DNA from: Trichostrongylus colubriformis
Lineage: Eukaryota; Nematoda; Chromadorea; Rhabditida; Trichostrongylidae
Direction of reading: 5' to 3'
Assembly: GCA_963978905.1 (NCBI GenBank)
Contig: OZ022257.1
Span: 26,675,274-26,739,273, forward strand
Length of the DNA stretch: 64,000 nucleotides
The notes beneath the pieces were generated by a model. The model saw nothing but the letters and a program-made list of their open reading frames with translations, searched no databases and had not been told where the DNA came from. A program made the translations under genes and the position numbers. Below, piece after piece: positions 45,515-58,129 of this stretch (positions are counted from its first letter, which is position 1; every line of letters begins with the position of its first letter).

Positions 45515-45747
45515 TGTATGTTGCACATGTCACGCTTCTTCTGTTTCTCTGTGATGTCGGCCTAGCGAAAATCGGCGCCATCGAAATTAGAAAATCTCGG
45601 CACGTCTTTACATCAGAGGTCTTGCGACTTATTGTCACTAGGCACCACTTCATTATATGTAACTTCTATGAAGATCTTATCCCCATAAACGATGATATCC
45701 TCGCTCACCTCACTGCTACCGAATTCGTCATCTGTCACCTCACTTGA
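45515..45747 (+). pseudogene. Coding fragment, local family member 3
   Basis: The open frame reads FLCDVGLAKIGAIEI, SEVLRLIVTRHHF, NDDILAHLTATEFVICHLT and then a stop. Its order of motifs matches 32785-33068. It stops where member 1 continues into ITLDGLRSFK, so it is truncated. Confidence 0.4.
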
Positions 45748-45769
45748 TCACGAGCAATAGTCTAAAGTC

Positions 45770-46596
45770 CTCCGCTGAGGTTTAGCTTCCTTGTTTTTTG
45801 TGTTGAGTACAGTGGAGACTGACTGCTTTTTGGAGCCTGATCAGCAGTCGGCGAAGGCTAATTCGCGGAAAAATTTACAGCCGCTTTTCCCTCGATGGAA
45901 TTTGAGGCGAATTCAAATTTTAGTTTGAAAATAGCAACGGGGAAATTCTTTTGGGCATGTCACATCACCATCTCAACAGAGGAAAGAGAATAGCGCGAGA
46001 ATGAAATGAAATGAAATGAGTAGGCAAATCCTAGCTACATATATGTTGCGATACTTGTTTAGCATGTAATTTTAACATGATAACTCTTGTATGCATGATA
46101 AATGTAGTTTTCCAGCGTGTTGAGTGTTGACAGCTGTATTTTCTTTCAGTTAATAGAGCCCAGTCCTCCTCTCAGTCGGTTTTTTATCGTCACAATTGAA
46201 CATGAAGAAACGTGATTGGTTATTTTTGTTGCATGGTGATTTTTGATTTTGTTAGTACTTGCCGATTCGAAAATGAAACCATCTCTACAACAGTGTCCTC
46301 CAAATTACTGTGGGTGGACCGTGGATTGTTGGATGTGTTAACCAGGGTTCTCATTCATTTTATAGCTGGTAGAGGTTGCTAATGATCATTGTGGCTTGCT
46401 ATTTACCCGGCAGGTAATCAGGAAGTGTTCAGTGGAATGTTTATGTTACTTTTTTGGGATAAGCGAATCCGAATAAAAAAGGATTATACCTTAATATTTA
46501 TTTTCGATTTTGCATGCCTTCAAAATACAATAACTAACTGGTTAAAAAGAAAATTCTGAGGGTCTACTAACTAAGAATTGGTTTGGTTTTGTTAAA
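45770..46596. other. AT-rich anonymous DNA
   Basis: A short (GAAAT)n run at about 45999-46019. No gene. Confidence 0.4.
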
Positions 46597-47157
46597 GTTA
46601 TGAATACAGCGAAATAGACTTGTACGGGCGATAGGATTCACATGAACAAATTGCCTGAATAATCGGCGATGACAGAGCTAAAGGCCTCAGCCTATCACAG
46701 TATCTTAAAAACACGTCAAACTACACCCTCTCTGATGCATCAATTGCTGCGTTTTCGCAAAAGTTTTGGTTTTTTGTTTTGTTTTGTTACCAACCATTTG
46801 TTAAAATGAATGACAAGTATTTTCCCTTTGTGCTCAAGGAGTAAACACCTGCACGAATGTTGAAATGGAAAGTGTGGTTGACATATGACCTAACCGAACT
46901 GGATCTTCTCTGGTATAAGCAGATTTTATTCAAATTTCTCTCATTTCAAAAATTCACTTTTCAAGTAATTCATTATGGTTGCACCACCCAGTTATGAATA
47001 CAGCGAAATAGACTCGTGCGGGCGATAGGATTCTCATGAACAAATTGCCTGAATAATCGGCGATGACAGAGCTAAGGGCCTCAGCCTATCACAGTATCTT
47101 AAGAACACGTCAAACTACACCCTCTCTGATGCATCAATTGCTGCGTTTTCGCAAAAG
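46597..47157. repeat. 167-bp direct repeat, two copies 394 bp apart
   Basis: 46597-46763 and 46991-47157 differ at only a handful of bases. Part of the unit (GACTTG....GGCGATA...CACATGAACAAATTGCCTGAAT) is related to the interior of the foldback at 61078-61283. Confidence 0.85.
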
Positions 47158-47254
47158 ACAGAAACTATTTGCCGTATTAATAGCCCCGCCAACGGACCCT
47201 TAAGGATATGAGCATTGCCCATAAATGCCTGTTTTTCAAGTCGGAAACAGCAGC

Positions 47255-47525
47255 CCATGGGAGGGGGTAGATTGGTCGAATTTTCGTGGGGCCGCCCGTG
47301 GCGAGCGGCGCGGCGTGTGCGAGGTTATTGTAGCTTTATCCGTTGAAATAACAACAACCACAACATTTAAAAACTTTCAACCTCCAATGTTTGAAGGTCC
47401 CTCACGATAACAGCCCACTGCATACTCAGCGGAATTCCAACCGACTGCAACAAGCCGTGTTGACGGCACCGCGAGTGCGACGCCGCGAAGCGGAAATTCG
47501 ACCAGTCGGCCTCCACCCGCAGCCC
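47255..47525. mobile_element. GC-rich foldback element 2
   Basis: GCAGCCCATGGGAGGGGGTA..TTGGTCGAATTTTCG at the left is mirrored by CGGAAATTCGACCAGTCGGC..CGCAGCCCA at the right. The inner CGCCCGTGGCGAGCGGCGCG is shared with element 1. Confidence 0.55.
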
Positions 47526-47529
47526 ATAG

Positions 47530-48027
47530 ACAACAGATGGCAGTAGAAAACGTTGTCACGCTTTGTTCGTATAGTAGCCATTTTGTGTTTGCCAATAGAA
47601 ACTCTTCAGAAAAGAAGTTCATTTTTGCTGCCAGTGGCGTATCTCTTCCCAAACACAATTGGTTTAACGATCGTCCGTGTAATAATCGATCTGGCATGAG
47701 AACGTTCATTCTTACTCCGCTGTTATCAACAAGCAATTATCAAAAAACTGCGCCTAAAATAAATTTCATGCGAACACTTTTATGCCTAGTATTCACGCAG
47801 TCCCTTTCAGTGTCACGAGATCCCTTTCGAAATCCCGAGTTTCCGTGCAAAATGTAAATGTACTGCATCTATTGCCCTTTCACCATTGATGAACGTTGAA
47901 GGGAGAGTGTTCTATAATTAACTATATGAGCAAACCCTACTCCACAAATGGCACAAGTACGGGAACTAGTTGTGTAGCAAGCGCTATATGTTCATTGGAT
48001 GCTCTATCAAATCGAGGGAATTATTTA
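47530..48027. other. Anonymous DNA
   Basis: A 106-codon plus-strand frame (47537-47857) has no recognisable domain. Confidence 0.35.
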
Positions 48028-48567
48028 AATATTCGCAAAGATGGTCGCAATCATCACCTTCATTTTTTTCTGAGTTGAGCACTGGAGACAGGTAACCATG
48101 AATCGGTTCATCTCGCGGATTTACCTTCTGTCTACCCACAATCGTGGTTCTTTCAGGCTACTTTCAACAATGACAACGATACTTAAATGCTGTCAAGCTA
48201 TTTGGCCTGTTTTCATCACGAACTAAAATGCTTCCTTTTATGATGTGAAGCCATCAAAAGACGGTTCTATCATATGATAGCGCATGAGCATGCCTTGCTA
48301 CAACATACTTGCCTTTCCTGACTTCGAATGTATGGCACGATCAAATGTATAAGCACTGCTTGCACAGTTCTTGAGGCTGGCATAACGACCAACATCTGAA
48401 TGCGACCATGGCACTCCTAATTTTGATGATCACATTATACAAACATATTGGAAAACAATGACAGTGCAACTCCAGAACTTTATTGAACAGCTATTTGAAG
48501 TTAGTGAATGTCGGCTAAACCCTAAATATGAGGTCGTCGGTTTGCGCCTCAGTAAGTATGGCGAGCC

Positions 48568-48960
48568 TCAGAGTTTTTCTTTAGGAGTTTTAGCATCCTC
48601 TTGGTACCTCTTTATCCCAACTTCTATCTCTGCCATGGCACAGCCTTCTGTATGAATGAAAGCGCAGCAAAAATGATCCAAGAACTGGTTTTCTTTGTTA
48701 TAATCTTCGTTTTGAATCTTTTGAGCAGGTGAATCTAGCCTTTTTTTTTTGAGGGCATCCAAGAAGCTCTTGAGAGCTTCTTTCAGGTTTTCATTTTTCC
48801 AGTCTTTGGGTTCCATCATCGAAAGATGATCGATCTTCTTGCGGACATCCATATAGTTCTCGAGCAAAGATAACCCTTTCAAGAATGCTTCCGCTAACCC
48901 CAACTCCTCTCTCGCATTTTTCGGAGCCCTACCACAGAATGCTATGTTGTCTTTACCTGC
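48568..48960 (-). pseudogene. gag-like frame, copy 2
   Basis: Counterpart of 17623-18087. Lengths of the poly-T tracts differ (a 3-base insertion within the frame, and a 1-base loss near the start that would shift the copy 1 start codon out of frame). The CCAFIHTEGC cluster is kept. Confidence 0.4.
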
Positions 48961-48985
48961 AAAAAAATGTCCACATTCATAGTTG

Positions 48986-49997
48986 TTGTAGGAGGTGGTT
49001 TGGGAACTTTAATGACGAAGAATTGAGTATGCTAACGACTGATCAGCGCTGATAAGAGCCGTTAGCGAGTGTATGGAATGAGATCACTGCTTACTACTAC
49101 TATACGACTGCTATAGTAACAGCGTCTGATGCTGAGTGCCATTGAATGACAATATTTTATGTTCTGATATCGATTGCCGACCTTCAAATTGCTTAGCGTT
49201 TCAAATGATGCTGTCTTTTGATACCGCGATCTACATGTGCGATCAAAATACTACCTAGATTTGTGTTAGAAAAGTAATTAATCCATTTTCTCATGAGGTA
49301 CCACCAACAATAATGGATATCGACCTCTAGACTATATAAAGTTCCAAATAATGGTGCATGTTTACAAAAAGGGTGAGTATTGATAATTGGTAAATGGTTC
49401 TACCACGAACATGAAAGAATTAGATGCCCAGCAAGTCGACAATTTGCTACCGATCGATGCAGTCAAGCACGAAACATCGATACTTACACTACCTAAGCTC
49501 CTGATAGGGACCACTTCAACCGAAGTGTTGAATGATTAGTGGATGAACGCATCACGCTGCTGATCCATTTACATCGATCGTCAACATCATTGTAGCAGAT
49601 ATATCGATCGCTCAATCATTTGGACCCCCCGAAAAGTGGTGGCCCTTCTTGGTGAAACAATATAAAGTGGTGAATAGATAGAATATCGAAAAACACCGGG
49701 CTCAAGCGTTGAACGCTCAGCAACTGAACGTATATAGTACTCCATTAGGAATAAATGAAAACTACGACCACTAAAGTACGTGAAATTCCAAGTATTGATT
49801 GGCCTTTGTAAAAAGACCAGTTAAGCTAGCGCTTAACTAGTCTTTCTACAAAGGTCGCTGATCGCTCAACTGTGCGTATCGCGGTGTGCAGTTATGCTAT
49901 ATGGACTTCCTCGATATCGTTTGATCATTATCTATCATTTCCATACTACATCACTCTATCCTGTTGTTCGCGCAGTACCGTGTGATAGCTCAACTGG
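48986..49997 (+). mobile_element. Helitron 3' half in copy 2, uninterrupted
   Basis: Counterpart of 18087-19657 without the MITE. It ends GCTCAACTGG with T at 49998. Confidence 0.6.
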
Positions 49998-50941
49998 TAT
50001 ACGTTAAGGCGTGCAAAGGACGCCTCCCCAGCTTCGTTCTTATAGCAGATAATGGCAGATGCTTTTTTATGTGCAAGGATGGGGATATGAACTTCAGCCC
50101 AAGTCTAGGGAGTGGGATGGAGCTTCGACGTGTGAAGCAGGTTTTATGTGCAAGAAGGGTTTCCTTGGTGAGAAACGGCTTTTACTGCTTTGGTATGACT
50201 TCTAACACACCATTTTACATCTACAATTGGATCATCTACAATTAATGTATCTATACCACATCTACAATTAATGTATCTATACCACATCTGCAATTAATGT
50301 ATCTATATCAACCTCTGAAACAGCAGTAAGACTCAACGTGTTATTCTAAACCCTGCAAAACGTGTTATTTTGCCCACGTTTTTCGGCAAGATCACCCTGA
50401 CAGACCGACTACGTCAATGAAGATGAAGCTGCTGAATACGGTACCTTCCTCGAATCCAGGACGTACGCCTTTCAGCGGAGACTGTGCCACATGTAGCCTT
50501 CTTTAATCGTCACTCTCCCCCTTCTCTCCCGCCCCCTCAAATTAACGCTCTGGATTCGGAATCGGGATAATTCACTTCAAGAGACCTTCATTGCCTACAT
50601 TACTCCTACCACTGTCTTTCAAAATCAGGCCACTACCACTATGGCAATGAGGGCGGTGGGGCTTCTTATGAGAAGTTGCATATGCAAGCATCTTGGAGGA
50701 ATTTTTGGGAGGTCAACTCGTACACTCAAACGTAAATTTTTGCCCAAGCCTCTGTGGGGAGAAGAAGGGGCTCATTCCGCCTTCAAGACTCAGGTGAAAA
50801 CAATGTCCTTAGTGGGTCTCCTTCCTCTCCCCGAATTACGTCTGTAAGGGTGGTCATGAAAAAAAGGTTACTGAACCATGACAGTCGTATACGCTCTGCA
50901 AGCCGGCTGTCTCGTCGGAGCCGAGAAAAAAAAAGTTTTCC

Positions 50942-52710
50942 TTGAGCGATGAGGTCAATTCCGTTCTCACTGTACCAGAAGATCTGAACAACTACGTCGG
51001 CATTGAAAGGGGACTAGAGAGGGTGGGCGGAAGCAAGGAGATCGAGAGCAGGAATGTTGGGGAAGAGAATGTGTTTGACCTGGTTATAGCTCTCGATGTA
51101 GCCATCTTAAGCATTCTTCGCAAAATGGGAGGCTCAGAAAGTAACCAGCACCACCGGAGAGAGACAAACAAACTGGACCATGTGTTCATAAAAGGACTGC
51201 TCCTCAATAGTGTAAAGAACATTAAGGTGCTGGAGCTTCCTATGAAGGTAAAGGTAAGAACAGGACGAACAACTTGATAGTGGAAGTTACACAGTGTGGA
51301 GAGGGATGATAAAAAGAGAAGAGTAATGGAGGCCAATCTTCCAGTTTTTGCGGACAGGTTAAGAGAACTCGGAATAGGGCTGCTGAGGATACACTGGGTG
51401 AAACTCGGAGTGGTTGCAGGGGAGATAAGATGGCGCGGTTCTGAAGCGATGGCCAAAGCAGCAGTAAAACGGAAGAGGGAAGCATATAAATCCGGGCAGA
51501 AGACACGGAGTCGAGAAGACCTCGCTGCCTATAAACGTTGCAAAGGGCTTGCTAAGGCAAGCCCTTCGAGGATCGGAAAGCGATCGGTCCAGGTGGGGCA
51601 TAGATCGATGCAAGAAAGACGCTCCGAGAGTGCGGGATAGTGGCTTGCTCAATTCCTCAACACCGTATCACCGGAGGAAGTATCCCAGATAACTGAAGGA
51701 CTAGTACAATCAGTCCCAATTTCAAGCAGAAAGGCGATACTATGGAGTGCTCCAAACACCTGGAGGTCAAGTTGATAACGCACACTACGAAACAGTAAGA
51801 GAGACTGATCGATCTCAGACCAAAAGAACTTAACCCTATCTCCCAGGAGAATACATACAATACAATCCTCGACCTCAAGTAGGCCTTCGACTGTCTTTCC
51901 AGACCAGTACTGTGGAACGCCCTGCGAGAGCGGCATGAACCGGAAAGCCCCGTCGCCCATATAGGAAATTGGTACAACGGAACCTAGGCTGCCGTACGCA
52001 CTCGCTCTGTCCACTGAAGACCATCTTGCATGCAGATGACATGCCCTGGTAGCAGGAAGTAGGGAAGAACTTTAGGCAAAAGTGCAGAAATGGCAAGAAT
52101 GGCTGACACAGAACGGACTTCTATTGTACGTTAAGAAGTCAAGCCCATAAGCAGCAACGATTGAGCAGAACCATTAACGGATCGTCATGGGGAACCATGG
52201 AGAAGGAGGAAGACATTCGTTACTTATAAAATGCTCTGGCTACTCGAGGTGTGGTGAACCAGGCCGTGAAGGAGCGAATTAGCATGGCCTTTACTCACAG
52301 GAATCCTGTATAATCGACGACGCTTCAGGACGGTTAAGGGCAACGTGGACCGAACATTGATCAGGTCCGCAGTGCTGTACGGAAGCGAACACTGGTCCAT
52401 AGCGGAAGTACATGAATGACAGCTACAAGCAGATGAAATGAGGATGTTGAATGGGAATGTGGCGGGACACGACCGGTCTGGGTCAAAGCGAGGACGTGAG
52501 AGCGATTATGCAAACAGCTCATCTCAAAATAAACTTGTGAAAGCAGAGGCTGCGATGCTATCAACAGTGCCGAGAAGATCAGAAAACCGAAAAAAACACC
52601 AGGCTCGAAGCGCAAGGGAAGCGATCACGTGATCCCCAAGGATGCCTTGGATAGAAGTGAATGGCGACCTCCGCCAAGAATAGCGGACCCTGCTGCGACG
52701 CTAGTTTTGC
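50942..52710 (+). pseudogene. LINE endonuclease/RT remnant, copy 2
   Basis: Counterpart of 20602-22455 and almost identical for its first 1 kb. It keeps DLNNYVGIERGLERV, NKLDHVFIKG, the basic linker REAYKSGQKTRSREDLAAYK (more complete here than in copy 1) and the AVLYGSEHWSI region. It has its own deletions around the RT core (about 52010-52040). Both copies inherited stops, so the element was dead before the duplication. Confidence 0.7.
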
Positions 52711-53335
52711 TTTCGATTACATCCATTGGTAGCAAGTTCTCTAATTGCTGAGCATTTAATTCCTAAATATTGTTGGTGGATCCATAGGCCAGTTACCGAT
52801 GTGTATCGTCTTTGTAAACGTGTACCACTACTTGGAATTCCAAGTAGCCTAGCGGTCGATACCCAGCATTGTTGCTACCCCATGAGAAAATGAATCACTT
52901 ACATTGTCACAGACTCAGATCGTATCTCGACTATCCGTGTAGATCGCAGAATCAAAAAACCAGCACCATTATTTGGAACGTTAGGCAGTTCAGTGCGATA
53001 CATTGGCAACTCATGTAGTCGCTTACGGTCGCATACCCCTCTCCTTATCAAATCTTATAACCGTTAACGAAGTTTGAAGATCAGACCATCCACCACTGAT
53101 GACCTCGTCCCACTCTCAAAACAATTATGAATGTCATCGCTCTAGGATCAACGTGGAAAACGAAACGAATTAGGGTTACACTCGCCTTCTGGGACTGCTT
53201 ATCAGCCCTTATCAGCCGCTATAGCTTTCGGTCTACCAACGAAAGGGTCTCCGTGCAAGCGCTATAGCATACTTAAAATCTAGGATCCCACCTTCGCTGT
53301 GATGCGAGACAAACACACTCATTATATATAGTAGA
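52711..53335 (-). mobile_element. Helitron fragment with 5' end
   Basis: It follows the Helitron body in reverse, then about one minisatellite unit (53040-53230), then the GCGAGACAAACACACTC section. It ends TATATATAGTAGA at 53335, so on the minus strand it starts TCTACTATATATAAT, giving a second example of the TC start. Confidence 0.55.
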
Positions 53336-54360
53336 ATCTTGGAGGCACATTTCGCGCTTACCTTGAATAGGGTGAAACTTTGAATCATGAATTAGAGGTG
53401 CTGAGAATACGCCGACAATGAGAATACGGAAGAAATTCCGAAAATAGCAAATACAGAAACTGCTGGCATCTATCCTTGTACAAGGCGTGGAAGTGGGCCG
53501 TTAGCTCTGTTCCCGTTGGCTGCTATCATGAAGAACCCTGAGGTACCACCTATTTCCCCCATTTCCTCAACACCAGGAATTTCCTCTTCATCTAATCTTA
53601 TCACAAGAATGATAGGCTTCTTTCGCCACGTGAATGCTACATTGGAAAAAGCCCGTTCAATGCCAGGTGTGATCGGAGTACGTGGACGGCACAGGATATG
53701 ACTCGAACTGGCTTAGAGCCGTGACCGTGTGTCGCGAAGCCGCAAGTGCGCACCATGGACAGTTGCCCGAGGATCTATCTGCCATAAGGTGTGTTACAGT
53801 CTGATTATCGCGGGAGGTGCCTCTAAGTGTCACCTACTCTACTCTGACTGATTCTATCCCATAACGGTCAATAGGAGCTTTGAAGGGTCACTAGTAAGTG
53901 AATGGGGAATGCTGTACACCACTAACTACTACAATACGACCCCCATAATCAAAGTGTCTGATGCCCAGTACCAGTGAGTAAACATATTTGGACTATATTC
54001 CGATATCAGTCGCGCAATGTATCGACCGCTCAACAGTCTAGCCTTCCAAAAAATGTCGTCTGTTCTTTGATACCGCGATCTACATGAATGATCGAGATAT
54101 AATCTAGATTTCCAATAGTAAAGCGAAAAAATCATTTTCTAATCCGCACCAGAGACTGTGGTATGCAACTGTTAACGACTGAGTTGTGAGCCATCAGTAA
54201 GGCTAAATGCTCACCAAATGAGCATGGTTCGTGCTACGGTATTAGTAGGAATGTTTCGACCGCTACATTTCATAAATCCCGATAGTGATAGATGTTTGTG
54301 AAGATACCAGTTGAACTTACGCTCAGTACTGCGCTTATCAGTTGCGATATAGAACTGTGG
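53336..54360 (+). repeat. Rest of copy 2: linker and Helitron remnants
   Basis: 53560-54020 matches 22650-23110, and 54170-54350 matches 25285-25460. No gene. Confidence 0.55.
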
Positions 54361-54369
54361 CTGATTTGT

Positions 54370-55650
54370 TGAAGCCGTCTAAGATTTAGGGCACCATTCA
54401 TTCGAGGCTAACGTTTCGGCGTCTTCGCCTTCCTCGAACGAGTACGTAGCTTACGCATCGATTCAACTTGTGTAATGGAGTCATTTGAGTCACCTCGCTA
54501 AACACCACCGTCCAAAATGATCAAGCCCTACAGGCTTTGCCCGGAACGCTGGATAGACACGCAGACGCCATTGATACTTTAGACTAGGCAAAGCACGCAT
54601 CATGACATCTCACCAAGGAATGCTTATGTTCTAATATCTTCAAATGGTCAGGCACATATTATTCTCAAGGTAGAGGCTCTGCCATGAGTCAAAGTCTAGC
54701 CCCAGTACTTGCGATCTGCTTCATGAGCAGAATTGGACAATACTGGAAGCCTACCACTCATGTACTACATATACATAGATGACTGCTTTGTAATAACCTC
54801 AACACAATCCGAAATGGACGAGTGTTTCCGCATAACGAATGAGCAGTGAGTGTACATCAGGCTTACAAGAGAGGTGCCGGTGAATGGTTCCTCCAAAGCT
54901 TAGTATGCAAATGAAGGTGTCCAGCGTCACGTTGCACGCAAAGTGGTACCGGAGAGGAAGCTCGAAGAACATCTCGATCCATGCCACGTCTGCACACCCA
55001 TCTGCTGCGAAACGTGCCGTTATGAGAAACATGTACAAAGCAGCAACGCCTATGTGCAGAAACGTAGCTGAATGCGAGGAATCACTTCGATTAGCTTTGA
55101 ATATAGCTGCTGAAAATGGCTATGCGGCTCCACGTCGACTTGAAAGCCGCCACTTTGACAGCAGAAACACAATGCGCCAAAACAGAGTTCCCCTGTGTAT
55201 CCCATTCATCTCTGACAAAGTAACTTCTGCAATACATCGGTGTATTGTTCGAGCACAGTTGCATAACGATGTTGTGCTGGTCAGCATCCCAAATAATAGC
55301 ATCAAACGGCAACTTGGAGGATGAGAGTTTGCGATAGAGAGTGCTTGTCGGAGAGTTCTGTTACATGTCCTCATGGTAAAGTTGGTATTGCGCCCTAGCA
55401 GGCGTAATTAATCAGATAGAATGCAAAACTGTAATTCAACATACGTAGAAGAAACGAGAGGAAACCGTTCTGGTTTTCGGCTTGTCCCTCGATTGCCAGC
55501 TTTGAAGGTGCACTATCTCGATCAGTGGGTTATGCGCGAGATAAACTTTGTAGCTATGACGTCAGCATCAATCTCTGGTGCGGCTAAAATATTAGGTTCC
55601 AAGGAAAGTGTGGCCAGCTTCCACAATCTCAACTTCGATAGACCATAACT
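54370..55650 (+). pseudogene. Penelope-like element C: RT and GIY-YIG part
   Basis: Pieces in order are CVMESF then TSLNTTVQNDQALQAL (frame corrected), YSQGRGSAMSQSLAPVLA, YIDDCFVI (RT catalytic motif, about 54770), KWYRRGSSKNISIHATSAHP, KRAVMRNMYKAAT, LALNIAAENGY, VPLCIPFISDKVTSAIHRC and IKRQLGG. Then comes a damaged Cys-rich GIY-YIG start (NCNSTYVEETRGN). The 146-codon frame 54884-55324 is the longest intact part. The order is that of Penelope-like elements. Frameshifts make it non-functional. Confidence 0.7.
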
Positions 55651-57784
55651 AGGCTCAGACTGCATCTTTTCATACGAATTGAGCACACTTCGATTTTCAA
55701 TATCTTTGGCAACATTTTAGATACTTGCATACTCATTTTGACGAAGGACTGACGATTTGTATAGCGCGAAATCAAAAACGTCGACTCCAAATCATCATTT
55801 TCTTTTGAATACACTGCTATTGAAGGAGCTGTCCAGATGCTTGGAAAAGTGGGCTTAGTTAGCGTTAGATCTGATGAATACGATGGACAGGTGAGAGCTC
55901 CAGCATGCAACTGCTTCAATTACTGGGAGAGTATTTGTGGAATATACTCTCGCGCATGGCTGCTTCGAGGGGTCGCGCGGCACTCACTTTTTGGGTTATT
56001 TCAAATCAAGGGTACTTGAGGTGGTAAATCACATTTGGACTAGGGAAGCCAGTACTTTTAGATATCCTTACAAGTATAGACGCTCATCGCTTTCTGCTGT
56101 TTTAGTTAAGGCGATTTGACAACTGAAAATTCATGCAACTCGTTCTCATTAGTATCATCAGCATCATCGAAGAACAAAAAGTGCACAGGAAGTTAAAAAC
56201 ACCGGAAACTTTAGTTAAGCCCGATTGTGGGATATGAAACTCGAGGCTCTAATTAGTGCATCGGCAGAAAAAGAACTGGATGAAACGGTCAAAACCAGTA
56301 ATAGGACTTCTTTGTAGACAAAAGGGGCTAGCCAGCCAGTTACGACCCCTACGCCATCTTCGCAGCAACTTTGGCAGTGAAATAGCTGTAAATGAAGCAA
56401 GATGGGATTGCAGTAAAATTCTGAAGGTGCGCTTTTACGCGCATTTCACTACATAGCATTCATCTGAACTCGAATGCTCGTTCACGATAGATACATAGTT
56501 CTTACAATCAGGTCTACTTATCTTCATTGCTCCCTGCCAGCGTCTTCAGTAGGACCAGCAGGGGCAATAGGAGGCGGTACTGCTCCACTTGTGTGTAGGT
56601 ACATTGCTAGATTTTTCAGTCTTACCCTACAAGAAAAAAAAACAATCTATGAAAAGGGAGGATGAAGGAAACAATGTAGTGCTGTAAGAGTTGTTGCGTT
56701 GAATTAATAGCTTCATATTTCTTACAAGCTTCAAATATTTTGTTCTACAGACCCCTGCCATATGCGTTTGTTTCGGCTTCTTCCTCGTTTATCCGTCTAG
56801 ATCCAAAAAGGTGATCTCCTAACCTCCAGGCCGACCATATGAGGGATAATGACCATTGATCAACTTATTGTTATTAGTAAGGTTTTTGACCTGTTAATGC
56901 TGCTTGATTGGACCCTGTTTATAAGCGAAGAAAAGGGGTGCCGAGAGTGCAGCTTTTGCCTAATAGATATTCCATTTCAACCTTGAAATATTAAGCAATT
57001 GAATTACTTAAAAGAGACGAATGAAACAATAGGAAAGCAAAGAGCGTCCTGTGAAAAACGAGGATGAAAAGGGAAGAAACTTATGATACCTTCAATGCGG
57101 GGGATGCCGAAAAAGGGTCACTTCGCTCACGGCTCACATTCGTCAAGTATACGAAATAGAGGACAACGAAAGAGATAAAGGTATTGGGACGAAGTATTCC
57201 TGGAATGTTCGTCTGAAAACAGGAACAAGTTGTAGGGGCTTTGGAGTACCTATGGCAACATGATCGTCAGAAATAGCAGAGCCAGCTTCCGTGGTGATTC
57301 TCTCGTTGGAAGCTTTCTTAGGAATGTCCCCTCTGTTCATGGAAGTCACGGAGCTTTCGCTGCTCGAGCAACGGTGCCATGATCCGAAATGTCATTTCTG
57401 GCGCCTCAAACCCGCCTCTGGAGGGGTTTCAGTGGTGATGGCACGTTTTAGCTCTTGGAAACGAAACGGGGGATCCCGAAGAAAACGGAATGTTCAGGTA
57501 CACCGACCTATCCCTGCAGACGCCACAGCGAACAGACCCTGGCAGGTTGTGAACCAGTGTAACGAATTCTCGGATTTTGCAAAGTTGAAGTAACACATCA
57601 CGTTCAGTACGGAACAAGCTCCCGACCCTGCCCGTGCAGAACGCTGTTACGGAGTTTAGTGATACTGTGCTGTGCTTGAATTCGAGTATGGCAATACTTG
57701 GTCAGAACCTGTCGATGCTTGACTGATATAGGGTTGAATGTGGAGGATTAAATTACTTTTTTTGGCACCTCCATGCAAAAGAAG
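55651..57784. other. Anonymous DNA with weak frames
   Basis: Opposing frames at 57291-57593 (plus, 100 codons) and 57143-57349 (minus) have no known motif. No repeat or RNA recognised. Confidence 0.35.
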
Positions 57785-57853
57785 GTTCGCAGGCGGGGAG
57801 CAAACCCCAATCCTCCTCCTGCAAATCCGCGACACTACCACTGAGCCACGTTG
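57785..57853 (-). ncRNA. tRNA-like sequence (tRNA pseudogene or SINE head)
   Basis: On the minus strand GGCCAACGTGGCTCAGTGGT contains a good A box (TGGCTCAGTGG). The part at 57787-57807 can form a T-arm-like hairpin (GGGG-TTTGCT-CCCC) with a loose B box, followed by TTCTTTT, a pol III stop. The acceptor ends do not pair and the anticodon stem is poor, so it is not a working tRNA. Confidence 0.35.
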
Positions 57854-58129
57854 GCCTTTGATAGCTCAGCAACGGCCGTGCTGATGGGAAAGTGCCCCAC
57901 CAACGAGATATCACAGGTAAATCTCAGGTAAACTTTGAACCCTCCTAACTCGCTTCCGAACAGCCCGTAGCACTTTTGTTTTCACATTTGTGTTCAGCGT
58001 CCAAAGGTCTATCGATCTGTATGGGTCCCTATTCGAAGTTTCATGGGTAGTAAATAGCCCTTCCTGGTAAGGCGTATTGACAGCTACAAAAAGGTATTGG
58101 TAATCCAAGACATGCTTCGTGATCTATCA
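57854..58129. other. Anonymous DNA
   Basis: Nothing recognised. Confidence 0.4.

Larger units (their letters stand above)
48028..54020 (+). repeat. Large duplication, copy 2
   Basis: This is the uninterrupted version of the duplicated segment. It joins the counterpart of 2215-1793 (48028-48445) directly to the counterpart of 17554-23115 (48446 on). It lacks Helitron H4 and the 18253 MITE, and keeps about 0.9 kb lost from copy 1. Confidence 0.9.
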
